Shown here: positions 1 to 7,683 of the stretch, piece by piece
How the letters are laid out: the number at the start of each line of letters is the position of its first letter
Numbering within the stretch: the stretch's first letter is position 1
Assembly: GCA_017446745.1 (NCBI GenBank)
Contig: JAFSQF010000008.1
Span: 1-64,000, forward strand
DNA: 64,000 nucleotides
Direction: 5' to 3'
DNA from: Bacteroidales bacterium
GTDB lineage: Bacteria; Bacteroidota; Bacteroidia; Bacteroidales; P3
Notes under the pieces: model-generated
The model's input: the letters and a program-made list of their open reading frames with translations, nothing else
Told to the model about the DNA's origin: nothing
Database searches by the model: none
Translations under genes and position numbers: made by a program

Positions 1-624
1 CTTTGCCTTGATGTTGAACGCCGAGCCGCCGGTGATGATGTCCTGGTTGGAGAGCACGATGCGGTAGTCGCGCACGTCGCGCACGCCGCAGAGCACAATG
101 CTGTTTGGGAATGCCGCGGGGCGTTCGTCGTAGCCGGAGCGCAGCTGGCGCAGTACGCTTACCAGCGAGTCGCCCACCAGAGCGTCAATCTCGTCGATGA
201 AGAGCACCAATGGCTTTGGCAAAGCCATGGATAGTTTCCTCAAGAACGTGGTGAGAATGGCATCAACAGCGATGTTCTGTACGCTGTCTCTGATGGCGTT
301 GACCATTTCCTCTCCGACAATCAAGCCAACTCTTCCGGCTATAGTGTCGACGGTGGACTTGACGACGCTTTCCACGTTGTTGCGCGAGGCCTGGCCGCCC
401 TCGACGTTGGCGTAGACGGCGATGTAGTCGCCATGCTTGTTGAGGTAGTCGCGCAGGGCGAGCATACATGATGTCTTGCCGGTCTGGCGTGGGGCGTGGA
501 GTACGAAATACTTCTTCTGCCTTATAAGCATCAGCATGTCATCGAGGTCGAACCGGCTCAGGGGGTCGATGGTATATTGTTCGTCGGGGCGGTTGGGCCC
601 GGCGGTGTTGAAAAAACGTTCCAT
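1..624 (-). CDS. AAA-type ATP-binding protein (partial, runs off the left edge)
   Basis: The first 208 codons of a reverse-strand gene are visible; the reading frame stays open to base 1. It starts MERFFNTAGPNRPDEQY and has a P-loop (APRQTGKTS, about residues 48-56) and a Walker B-type stretch (LVLFIDEIDAL, about residue 140). This arrangement is typical of the small single-domain ATP-binding proteins of unknown role common in Bacteroidetes, often annotated AAA_14/AAA-ATPase-like. The C-terminal part, which could carry a nuclease or winged-helix domain, is outside the window. It follows the nucleotide-sugar dehydrogenase after 73 bases on the same strand, so it may be co-transcribed with it, but nothing links it to polysaccharide synthesis. 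Confidence 0.75.
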   Translation of the reverse strand, partial: MERFFNTAGPNRPDEQYTIDPLSRFDLDDMLMLIRQKKYFVLHAPRQTGKTSCMLALRDYLNKHGDYIAVYANVEGGQASRNNVESVVKSTVDTIAGRVGLIVGEEMVNAIRDSVQNIAVDAILTTFLRKLSMALPKPLVLFIDEIDALVGDSLVSVLRQLRSGYDERPAAFPNSIVLCGVRDVRDYRIVLSNQDIITGGSAFNIKAK

Positions 625-697
625 GGCAAGTACTTGTGTTGAATCGTTGAACTTGTTTATCTGTTTGATTGTTTGTGCTGAAATTCAATATGTTAAA

Positions 698-1975
698 CTA
701 TAGTCTTCCGTCAACCATAGTTCTGTCGAATGTGCATTTTACGTCGAATACTATATGCTCCGTTTTCAGAAGACTGAAGATGTTGAGCTTCTCGAATTCC
801 TTGTGTGCCACTGCGGCAATGCATGCATCATATCTTCTGCTCCCGACGGCAGAAATGTCGTTGACGACGTCAATGCCGTATTCGTGCGCCACAGTGTCGG
901 GATTGACCCATGGGTCGTAGATGGTGACGTTGAGATTATATTCCTTCAGAGACTTGTAAATGTCGATAACTTTTGTGTTGCGCACGTCGGGACAGTTTTC
1001 CTTAAAAGTAAAGCCCAAGATAATGATTTCGCTGTTAATGACTTGTATGCCTTTCTTCAGCATTAGTTTGATGGTCTCCAAGGCCACATATTCGCCCATG
1101 CTGTCGTTCATTCTTCTGCCGGCGAGAATGATTTCAGGGTTGTAGCCATGTCGCTTGGCGCACTGTGCCAGATAGTAAGGGTCGACGCCGATGCAATGGC
1201 CTCCCACCAAACCCGGGCGGAAAGGGAGAAAATTCCACTTGGTGCCGGCAGCCTCGAGCACGTCGAGGGTGTCGATGCCCATTCTGTTGAATATTTTCGA
1301 GAGCTCGTTGACAAAGGCTATGTTTATGTCGCGCTGCGAGTTCTCTATCACTTTGGCGGCCTCGGCCACTTTGATGGAAGGGGCGAGGTGGGTGCCGGCA
1401 CTGATGACGGAGCTGTAGATTGCGTTGATGTATTGGCCGACTTCAGGTGTGGAACCGGAGGTGACTTTTTTGACGTTCTCCACCGTGTGTAGCTTGTCGC
1501 CGGGATTGATGCGCTCGGGACAGTAGCCGGCATAGAAATCGACGTTGAATTTCAGACCTGACACCTTTTCCACCACAGGGATACATTCGTCCTCGGTGGC
1601 TCCGGGATAGACTGTCGATTCAAAAACCACCACATCGCCTGTGGCGATGACTTGCCCCACGGTGGCGCTGGCTTCAATCAATGGCCCCAGGTCGGGATTG
1701 TTGTCGGCGTCGACAGGTGTTGGAACGGCCACTATGTAGAAGTTGCAGCCGCGTATTTCCTCGACAGCACTTGTGCAGAAGAAACCGTGGTTGTCGATGG
1801 CGTCGCGCAGCTCCTCATCGCTCACCTCCAGGGTGGTGTCATGACCGGCCATCAGGGAAGTGCAACGCTTCTGGCTTAGGTCGAAACCGACGGTGGGGTA
1901 TTTAGTCGATAGTAGCCTGGCCAATGGTAGACCTACGTAGCCCAATCCGATAACGCAAATCTTGGTGTCTTTCAT
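698..1975 (-). CDS. UDP-N-acetylhexosamine 6-dehydrogenase (nucleotide-sugar dehydrogenase, TviB/WbpO-like)
   Basis: A 425-residue cytoplasmic enzyme of the UDP-glucose/GDP-mannose dehydrogenase family. It oxidises C6 of a nucleotide sugar with two NAD+ to the uronic acid. Visible features are the N-terminal Rossmann motif GLGYVGLPLA (residues about 10-19), the central helix with KVAEAAKVIENSQRDINIAFVNEL, split here as KVIENSQRDIN and FVNEL, the catalytic-cysteine motif GGHCIGVDPYYL near residue 265, and the C-terminal ILGFTFKENCPDVRN motif. The HCIGVDPYYL-AGRRMND pattern is typical of the TviB/WbpO branch acting on UDP-GalNAc or UDP-GlcNAc rather than UDP-glucose, although substrate is inferred only. 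It lies 70 bases downstream of the UpxY-like antiterminator on the same strand, a usual place for the first sugar gene of a capsular or exopolysaccharide operon. Confidence 0.9.
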   Translation of the reverse strand: MKDTKICVIGLGYVGLPLARLLSTKYPTVGFDLSQKRCTSLMAGHDTTLEVSDEELRDAIDNHGFFCTSAVEEIRGCNFYIVAVPTPVDADNNPDLGPLIEASATVGQVIATGDVVVFESTVYPGATEDECIPVVEKVSGLKFNVDFYAGYCPERINPGDKLHTVENVKKVTSGSTPEVGQYINAIYSSVISAGTHLAPSIKVAEAAKVIENSQRDINIAFVNELSKIFNRMGIDTLDVLEAAGTKWNFLPFRPGLVGGHCIGVDPYYLAQCAKRHGYNPEIILAGRRMNDSMGEYVALETIKLMLKKGIQVINSEIIILGFTFKENCPDVRNTKVIDIYKSLKEYNLNVTIYDPWVNPDTVAHEYGIDVVNDISAVGSRRYDACIAAVAHKEFEKLNIFSLLKTEHIVFDVKCTFDRTMVDGRL

Positions 1976-2045
1976 TTTTTTATAATTATGAATGAGCTAT
2001 ATTATTCATTAATAATTGTGTTCGTGGCGTCGGAGGTGCCATGTA

Positions 2046-2591
2046 CTAAACAATCTCTTCCACAAAACGCGACGGCATGTTGGCGATGACCACGGCAGCC
2101 ACACCTTGAATGCGAACCACCACACATCGGTTCCTCTTAATCCGCTTCACCACGCCGACTACACCTTTGAAATGCCCCTCTGTGATGCGCACCTTTTTGG
2201 CCTCCTTGCGGAAATAGTCGGAATCGTCAGCGTAGGTCAACGACCGGTCGTTGCAGGATGCCACTTTGATGAAATTGTCCATTTCGTGGTCCGAAATGGT
2301 TATTATGGAGGTCGTTCCGTTCTCCATGCGGTTCATTATGTATCGTATAGGCTCAAAGTCGGAATTTGTCATCTTCAATTCCGTGAGGGTCTCTTGCGTG
2401 GAGCGGACAAATATCAGGTTGTGTATTGCCGGAACAAGGCGTTCGCTGCTGCCAAGACTGTCGTCGCCAAGCTCGTATTTCATGGGCACAAAACATTCTA
2501 TGCCCAGTCCGTCGAAGTGTGACTTCATCAGCATTTCCCTATTGTAGGTCACCCTCATGGGGAACCACCTTATGTGATTGTCGTGCCTCAT
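2046..2591 (-). CDS. upxY: UpxY-family transcription antiterminator (NusG-like)
   Basis: A 181-residue NusG paralogue. The N-terminal NGN domain starts RWFPMRVTYNREMLMK (residues about 9-24), and the C-terminal KOW motif is around VRITEGHFKGVVGVVKRIKRN (residues about 133-155, quoted as VRITEGHF and GVVGVVKRIKR). UpxY proteins of Bacteroides prevent premature termination in the untranslated leader of their own polysaccharide operon. That fits the location: it is the first gene of a reverse-strand operon leading to a nucleotide-sugar dehydrogenase, and a terminator hairpin lies between its promoter and its start. The ATG at 2591 sits in the sequence CACCCACGTTATG and has no strong ribosome binding site. 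No partner UpxZ gene is visible in this window. Confidence 0.88.
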   Translation of the reverse strand: MRHDNHIRWFPMRVTYNREMLMKSHFDGLGIECFVPMKYELGDDSLGSSERLVPAIHNLIFVRSTQETLTELKMTNSDFEPIRYIMNRMENGTTSIITISDHEMDNFIKVASCNDRSLTYADDSDYFRKEAKKVRITEGHFKGVVGVVKRIKRNRCVVVRIQGVAAVVIANMPSRFVEEIV

Positions 2592-2601
2592 AACGTGGGT
2601 G

Positions 2602-2642
2602 AAAAAAAAAGGAGAGGGACACCGCCTTTAAAAGGCAGTGTC
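2602..2642 (-). terminator. Terminator/attenuator hairpin in the upxY operon leader
   Basis: On the minus strand a 12-bp stem (arms 2631-2642 and 2618-2629, one C-A mismatch) with a one-base loop is followed, after 7 bases, by nine T residues (2610-2602). It lies between the -7 element at 2742-2735 and the upxY start at 2591. It could be an intrinsic attenuator acted on by UpxY, or simply the end of the dapB transcript. Confidence 0.65.
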
Positions 2643-2734
2643 TGTCTATTAGTTTTTGTACCTTTTATGTCTGCGCTGATATCCAGCAACATAACGTTAG
2701 GTTTTGTGTTGTGGCTTCGTTCTATTTTGAACTG

Positions 2735-2742
2735 CAAAGATA
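2735..2742 (-). promoter_or_regulatory. Bacteroidetes -7 promoter element for the upxY operon
   Basis: TATCTTTG followed by CAG on the minus strand matches the Bacteroidetes -7 consensus TAnnTTTG. Transcription should start near 2731, leaving a leader of about 140 bases before upxY that contains the terminator hairpin. No clear TTTG at the -33 spacing was seen. Confidence 0.6.
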
Positions 2743-2794
2743 CACAAAAAAACTGAAAAATAGACAACGATAGGCCACAAAAAGTAAAGAGGTG

Positions 2795-3481
2795 TCATTT
2801 TTCGAGCAGGTCGTCCATGGTGTACACCCCTTTGTGCCCCGGAAGGAATTCGGCGGCGAGGAGTGCGCCGAGAGCCAGCCCCTGACGGCTATGGGCCTCG
2901 TGGGTCAGCGTGATGGTGTCGACGGGGCTGTCGTAGCGTATGGTATGGATGCCTGCAATCTCGCCTTCGCGGACCGATTGTATGGGGATGTCATCCTTGC
3001 TGCGGTCGCCGCATTGTGCAATTTGGTCGCGAATGGTGATGGCGGTGCCGCTGGGAGCGTCGAGTTTGTGGATGTGGTGGGTCTCGGTGATGTCGACCTT
3101 GTATTCGTTGCGTCCGCGCATCAGCCTGGCCAGCTTCCTGTTGAGGGCGAAGACGATGTTCATGCCTATGCTGAAGTTGGTGGAGGTGAAGAGAGCTCCG
3201 CCGCGCTCGTGGCAGAGGAGTGTAAGCTCGTCGTAGCGCGTGTACCAGCCTGTGGTGCCGCACACTATGGCGATGTCGTTCAGCAGGCAGTGACGGATGT
3301 TTTCGGCCGCCGTGCTGGGGGTGCTGAATTCAATGGCCACGTCGGCCTGCTTCAGCAGGCAGGCTTTCTCTGCCAGTTCTTGCTGAGTGTCGATGGTGCA
3401 GACTATGGAATGTCCGCGCTCCTTTGCCATAGATTCAATGGCATGGCCCATCTTGCCATAACCTATTAGTGCTATTTTCAT
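2795..3481 (-). CDS. dapB: 4-hydroxy-tetrahydrodipicolinate reductase
   Basis: DapB reduces 4-hydroxy-tetrahydrodipicolinate with NAD(P)H in the diaminopimelate/lysine pathway. The start at 3481 gives MKIALIGYGKMGHAIE, placing the GxGxMG dinucleotide-binding motif at residue 7 and a purine-rich RBS (AAGAGAAAAAA) just upstream. A longer open frame continues to 3637 but that extension spans the promoter and looks non-coding. The protein is 228 residues, slightly short but within the compact Bacteroidetes form. Conserved motifs include CGTTGW, the catalytic HHIHKLDAPSGTA (about residue 132) and the C-terminal F-PGHKGVYTMDDL. It is divergent from fba, and both genes have their own -7 elements in the intergenic region. 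Confidence 0.95.
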   Translation of the reverse strand: MKIALIGYGKMGHAIESMAKERGHSIVCTIDTQQELAEKACLLKQADVAIEFSTPSTAAENIRHCLLNDIAIVCGTTGWYTRYDELTLLCHERGGALFTSTNFSIGMNIVFALNRKLARLMRGRNEYKVDITETHHIHKLDAPSGTAITIRDQIAQCGDRSKDDIPIQSVREGEIAGIHTIRYDSPVDTITLTHEAHSRQGLALGALLAAEFLPGHKGVYTMDDLLEK

Positions 3482-3566
3482 GACTTTTTTCTCTTGTTTG
3501 GCGGCCGGCGAACACCGGCGGAGAGGCACTCCCGTCGGCGGTGGCTGAAACCGCTGTTTGCAGATG

Positions 3567-3574
3567 CAAAGATA
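3567..3574 (-). promoter_or_regulatory. -7 promoter element of dapB
   Basis: TATCTTTG followed by CATC on the minus strand, about 86 bases upstream of the dapB ATG. The leader in between is unusually GC-rich, with several GGCGG/CCGGCG blocks. Confidence 0.6.
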
Positions 3575-3602
3575 GCCTTTTTTTTCGATGTGGAAAATTT
3601 TA

Positions 3603-3634
3603 TTTTGCTGTATGTGAATAATTGTGTACTTTTG
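3603..3634 (+). promoter_or_regulatory. Promoter of fba (-33 TTTTG, -7 TACTTTTG)
   Basis: TTTTG at 3603-3607 and TACTTTTG at 3627-3634 are spaced 19 bases apart, which fits the Bacteroidetes promoter consensus. The fba ATG is 45 bases downstream. Confidence 0.7.
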
Positions 3635-3679
3635 CACCTATCCATTCAACGAAAAAATATTTACAAAAAATAAGTTAAT

Positions 3680-4687
3680 ATGGTAGATTATAAGAAAATA
3701 GGATTGGTGAACACCCGCAAGATGTTTGCCAAAGCCGTCGACGGTGGCTATGCCATTCCGGCTTTCAACTTCAACAATATGGAACAGATGCAGGCCATTA
3801 TCCAGGCTGCTGTTGAAACAAAATCGCCCGTTATCCTGCAGGTGAGTAAGGGTGCGCGCGACTATGCCAATCCCACCCTTCTGCGCTACATGGCCGAGGG
3901 GGCTGTGGAATATGCCAAGGAGTTGGGCTGCGCCCATCCCGAGATTGTGCTGCACCTGGACCACGGCGACAGTTTCGAGACCTGCAAGTCGTGCATCGAC
4001 ATGGGCTTCTCGAGTGTAATGTACGATGGCAGCGCCCTGCCCTACGAGGACAACATCAAGATCTCGCGTCAGGTGGTTGAATATGCCCACCAGTTCGATG
4101 TCACCGTCGAATGCGAGCTCGGTGTGCTTGCCGGCGTTGAAGACGAGGTGGCTTCCGAAATGAGCCACTACACCAAGCCCGAAGAGGTGATTGATTTCGC
4201 CACCCGCACCGGATGCGACTCGCTCGCCATCTCCATCGGCACCAGCCACGGCGCTTATAAGTTCAAACCGGAGCAGTGCACCGTCGACCCCCAGACAGGC
4301 CGCCTTGTGCCTCCTCCGCTGGCTTTCGACGTCCTTGCAGCCATCGAGAAGAAGCTGCCAGGCTTCCCTATCGTGCTTCACGGCTCCAGCTCGGTGCCAC
4401 AGGACGAGGTGGACACCATCAACGCCAACGGCGGCGCCCTCAAGGCCGCTGTGGGTATCCCCGAAGAACAACTCCGCAAGGCCGCCAAGAGCGCTGTGTG
4501 CAAGATTAATATCGACAGCGACAGCCGCCTGGCAATGACAGCCGCCATACGTAAGCATCTGGCCGAACATCCCGACCACTTCGACCCACGCCAGTACCTG
4601 AAACCGGCTCGCGAGAGCATGAAAAAAATGTATATCCACAAAATAGTCAATGTTTTGGGTTCTGACAATAAGCTGGAACAATGCTGA
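3680..4687 (+). CDS. fba: Class II fructose-1,6-bisphosphate aldolase
   Basis: A 335-residue zinc-dependent aldolase of glycolysis and gluconeogenesis that interconverts fructose-1,6-bisphosphate with DHAP and glyceraldehyde-3-phosphate. The zinc site is seen in LHLDHGDSFE (about residues 91-100), the substrate-binding region in VECELGVLAGVEDE, and further metal/phosphate residues in SIGTSHGAYK and VLHGSSSVP. Length and the whole domain agree with the Bacteroides enzyme. It is monocistronic, with its own upstream promoter and a strong terminator 26 bases after the stop codon. Confidence 0.97.
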   Translation: MVDYKKIGLVNTRKMFAKAVDGGYAIPAFNFNNMEQMQAIIQAAVETKSPVILQVSKGARDYANPTLLRYMAEGAVEYAKELGCAHPEIVLHLDHGDSFETCKSCIDMGFSSVMYDGSALPYEDNIKISRQVVEYAHQFDVTVECELGVLAGVEDEVASEMSHYTKPEEVIDFATRTGCDSLAISIGTSHGAYKFKPEQCTVDPQTGRLVPPPLAFDVLAAIEKKLPGFPIVLHGSSSVPQDEVDTINANGGALKAAVGIPEEQLRKAAKSAVCKINIDSDSRLAMTAAIRKHLAEHPDHFDPRQYLKPARESMKKMYIHKIVNVLGSDNKLEQC

Positions 4688-4712
4688 ACATGACATTTGA
4701 TGCATGACAATG

Positions 4713-4762
4713 AAAAGTGACCTGATGGTTGGAGCCTTGCTCCCCATCGGTCACTTTTTTTT
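4713..4762 (+). terminator. Intrinsic terminator of fba
   Basis: A long stem (AAAAGTGACC-TGATGG against CCATC-GGTCACTTTT, one bulged base) closes a short loop and runs into a T tract ending at 4762. Confidence 0.9.
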
Positions 4763-4811
4763 CGTTACGCTGTAAATTAATGTCGCAAATAGTTACATAT
4801 TATTTGACGGA

Positions 4812-5303
4812 ATGACCCTCGAAGAGCGCCAAAAGGAGTTTGTTGAGATTGTGAAGCAGCATGAGCGGCTGATTCTGAAGGTGTGCGCTCTGTACTCTGA
4901 CGCGGGAAGCGACGGGCTGAAGGATCTTTACCAGGAGGCTGTGTGCGCCTTGTGGGAAGCCTACCCATCGTATAGGGGTGATAGCCGGTTGTCGACGTGG
5001 ATTTTCTCGGTGACGCGCTTCACCATACTCAACCAGATACGCAAAAATCGGCTTAAAATCATTCCGTTGGAGAGCGAACACGAAATGGTTGCCGCTCATT
5101 CGGAAACCACCATCGCCACCGAGGAGCTGCGCAGTGCCTTGGAACGCCTGCAGACCGACGAGAAAGACATGATGGTGATGTGGCTCGAGGGTTTCGACCT
5201 CGACGAGATAGCCTCAGCGGTGGGTATGAAATATGGTGCTGTGGCCACACGCCTGACACGCATAAAGATGAAACTGAAAGCGATGATGAATCCTAACAAA
5301 TAG
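4812..5303 (+). CDS. RNA polymerase sigma-70 factor, ECF subfamily
   Basis: A 163-residue alternative sigma factor. Region 2 is recognisable from DLYQEAVCALWEAYPSYRG through STWIFSVTRFTILNQ (about residues 35-75), and region 4 is a C-terminal helix-turn-helix (LDEIASAVGMKYGAVATRL, about residues 133-151). There is no region 1 or 3, as expected for ECF factors. The next gene starts 8 bases later and encodes a single-pass membrane protein with the layout of an anti-sigma factor, so the two probably form a regulatory pair. The exported-protein genes downstream (6.2-11.2 kb) are possible targets, but no shared promoter was identified. Confidence 0.92.
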   Translation: MTLEERQKEFVEIVKQHERLILKVCALYSDAGSDGLKDLYQEAVCALWEAYPSYRGDSRLSTWIFSVTRFTILNQIRKNRLKIIPLESEHEMVAAHSETTIATEELRSALERLQTDEKDMMVMWLEGFDLDEIASAVGMKYGAVATRLTRIKMKLKAMMNPNK

Positions 5304-5311
5304 ATGTGACG

Positions 5312-6124
5312 ATGAACGACATTGACAATGACTTGCACGAGCTGTATGGCCGTTTTGGCCAGGAAATGGAACAGGTGGAGCTGCCGACGGAAGGCGAACT
5401 GATGCACCTGCTCCAGTCGCGTTCGTCGTTGGCCCCGTCGCCGGGCAGGAAACGCCGCAGGCTGTGGTGGAGCGTGGCGGCCTCGGTGGCCCTTCTTGCC
5501 GTTGTTGGCACCGCCGTGCTGCTTCGTCACGATTCTTCTGAACAGACCTTGGTGGCCGAAGCCTCGAATATGCCTCGCGAAGCAGTGACGGCTCCAGAAT
5601 TGCCCGACTTGGCCGAGCCTCCTGCCGCTACAGAGCACGAGGTGGTTGCCTCGACGGCTGAACAACCTTCGTATACTCGGTGCAAGGTGGTGCGTATGAA
5701 TCCGTTGCCATCGGTGGGCAGTGCGGCCTCTACAACCACTGCCATACCCCCTCAGGCAATGGCACAACCCTTGCCCGAGATGACGGCTCTGATGCCCGAC
5801 ACGGCACTGGCCGACACGCTGGCCATGGCCAGCCAGCAGGCCGACACCGCGAGTGCCACTTTAGGCACAGAACATCCTATAGCCGACTATCCCGACAAGG
5901 AAGCCATGATGGTCAAAGATACTATTGTCAAAAATCCAAATAATGACTTAAAAGCCGCTAAATCGAAGAAAACAGCAAGGAAACGCGGAAAAAAGAAAAA
6001 TCTTTGGGAACGCAATAAGGAGAACAAAGATGTGGAGACCATTATGGTTCCTCATAATAATGCGGGCGGCTCCCAACAAATATATATAGGAAATGGCCAT
6101 TTCCAGCAGATAAGATTTTTTTGA
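5312..6124 (+). CDS. Single-pass membrane protein, putative anti-sigma factor
   Basis: 270 residues. A cytoplasmic N-terminal part of about 45 residues (MNDIDNDLHELYGRFGQEME) precedes a basic stretch and one transmembrane segment (WWSVAASVALLAVVGTAVLL, about residues 49-68). The rest is a periplasmic Ala/Pro/Thr-rich region, a Lys-rich stretch (KSKKTARKRGKKKN) and the C-terminal NNAGGSQQIYIGNGHFQQI. The position directly after an ECF sigma gene and the topology suggest an anti-sigma role, but no zinc-binding HxxxCxxC motif is present, so this is inference. I chose the ATG at 5312; a GTG at 5306 in the same frame is possible. Confidence 0.65.
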   Translation: MNDIDNDLHELYGRFGQEMEQVELPTEGELMHLLQSRSSLAPSPGRKRRRLWWSVAASVALLAVVGTAVLLRHDSSEQTLVAEASNMPREAVTAPELPDLAEPPAATEHEVVASTAEQPSYTRCKVVRMNPLPSVGSAASTTTAIPPQAMAQPLPEMTALMPDTALADTLAMASQQADTASATLGTEHPIADYPDKEAMMVKDTIVKNPNNDLKAAKSKKTARKRGKKKNLWERNKENKDVETIMVPHNNAGGSQQIYIGNGHFQQIRFF

Positions 6125-6222
6125 TGGGCTTGCCATGTAGTGTATTGAACTTTCATAAATAAAAAATAATTAAACAAATTACACAATTCAACATACCTAC
6201 TTAACTTTCAAACAGTACCTTT

Positions 6223-7683
6223 ATGAAGAAATTATTATTTTTTTTCTTTGCTTTCGCACTGTTGCACAACGCCATGGGGCAACAGTGGAACATTACTCTC
6301 GGAACCGAGTCGAAATCGCTGAGCTATAACCGCAGCTCCGTTATTCAACGCACGGGTTTCATTGGCTCGTTGGACAACACAATCTACCTTATGCGTTTCA
6401 CCGACGAGCGGAAGTCGAAGCCATATCTGGTGGCTTACGACCGCGACCTGAACGAAAAAGGCCGCGTTGAATTGCCCGCCGAGAAAGAGAAAACCTTATA
6501 CGGAGGCTTCGCCAACGAAGGTTCAATAGACCTGCTTATGACCGAGAGCACCGACGAGGTTTACAACGCTTACCGCCTCTCGTTCGACCCCCAGACACTT
6601 CAGAAGAAGAACGAGCACCAGCTGGCTTCGTTCAAGAAAGGCAAGGACCAGAAAACCTTCACCTTTGTCGGCTCATCGCAATCGCAGGAATGGCTCAGCA
6701 TTATGTTCGCCCTGGTCCAGGACAATGATGCCGAATGGGTCATCAACCTCTACGACACCCAGTTGGAAGAACTGTGGAGCATGGACTTCCACATGGACGT
6801 CATCGACGACTATATGGTTACCGACAGCGGCGAAGTGCTGCTGGGCGGCTTCTACAACAAAAAGAACAGCGATGACATACGCCTTGAATTTGCGGTGCTC
6901 GACGGCGAAAGCGAGGCACGATACAGTGACGTGGGCCAGTGGGAGGATATGCAGACCATGGAGATTGTGCGCTATGATGGCGGCAAGATCTACTGTACAG
7001 GACTCCTGCGTGGCGAGGAACTGGAGAAGAACGGGTCGCGCTGGAGCTCGGGCTTCTATTCTTTGGTCTACGACACCCGCGAGAAACGCGTGACACTCTT
7101 CGAGAAGAAAGTCTTCACGAAGGAAGACGTGTGCGACCTTTGCAACGTGTCGCACCGCAATAGGATGAAAGTGGTCTCTACCGATAAATTGAGTTTCGTC
7201 AACGCCGTTTGCGACAACAACGGCACTGTGGTGGAATTCGAACGCTCTTACAACCTGCTGGTGAACCATGTGCCGACATTCACGGCCTATATGGGTGTGC
7301 TGGTATACCGTATCGACAATGCCGGCCATATTGTATGGCAGAAGATTATCAACCGCGAGGTGCAGACACCTGCCGAGGCTACCAATGCTGTCAATTCCAA
7401 ACTCTTTGTCCATGATGGGAAATATACGATGTTCTATATGGAGGATCCCAAGAACCTGGAGGCTAAGCCCGACACCCCATTAAAGCCCACCTCCACCGAC
7501 AAGGCTAAACAAATACTCCTCGCCCTTACCTTCGACAAGCAGGGCAACGTCAGCCGTCAGGCTCTCCAGATTCCCTCCAAGGCCTTCTGCATCGGCGCCC
7601 CGCATCTCCTCGCCGACGGCAGCTATATGCTCTTCCTTTCCCAACAGTTTAAATCGTATGTCGCCATATTGAAATATCTATGA
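6223..7683 (+). CDS. Exported protein of unknown function, predicted beta-propeller-like
   Basis: 486 residues with a clear signal peptide (MKKLLFFFFAFALLHNAMGQ, cleavage likely after MGQ). The mature part has many short beta-strand-rich blocks of the type LVAYDRDLNEKGRVELP, WVINLYDTQLEELWSMD and LVYRIDNAGHIVWQK. These resemble the repeated blades of propeller-like lipoproteins, but I do not recognise the family. It overlaps the following M48 peptidase by four bases (ATGA), so the two are translationally coupled and probably act together at the cell envelope. Confidence 0.8.
   Translation: MKKLLFFFFAFALLHNAMGQQWNITLGTESKSLSYNRSSVIQRTGFIGSLDNTIYLMRFTDERKSKPYLVAYDRDLNEKGRVELPAEKEKTLYGGFANEGSIDLLMTESTDEVYNAYRLSFDPQTLQKKNEHQLASFKKGKDQKTFTFVGSSQSQEWLSIMFALVQDNDAEWVINLYDTQLEELWSMDFHMDVIDDYMVTDSGEVLLGGFYNKKNSDDIRLEFAVLDGESEARYSDVGQWEDMQTMEIVRYDGGKIYCTGLLRGEELEKNGSRWSSGFYSLVYDTREKRVTLFEKKVFTKEDVCDLCNVSHRNRMKVVSTDKLSFVNAVCDNNGTVVEFERSYNLLVNHVPTFTAYMGVLVYRIDNAGHIVWQKIINREVQTPAEATNAVNSKLFVHDGKYTMFYMEDPKNLEAKPDTPLKPTSTDKAKQILLALTFDKQGNVSRQALQIPSKAFCIGAPHLLADGSYMLFLSQQFKSYVAILKYL

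Noticed and set aside
3638..4747. Minus-strand open frame of 369 codons opposite fba
   Set aside because: fba is certain, with promoter and terminator; the opposite frame runs through both of these elements.
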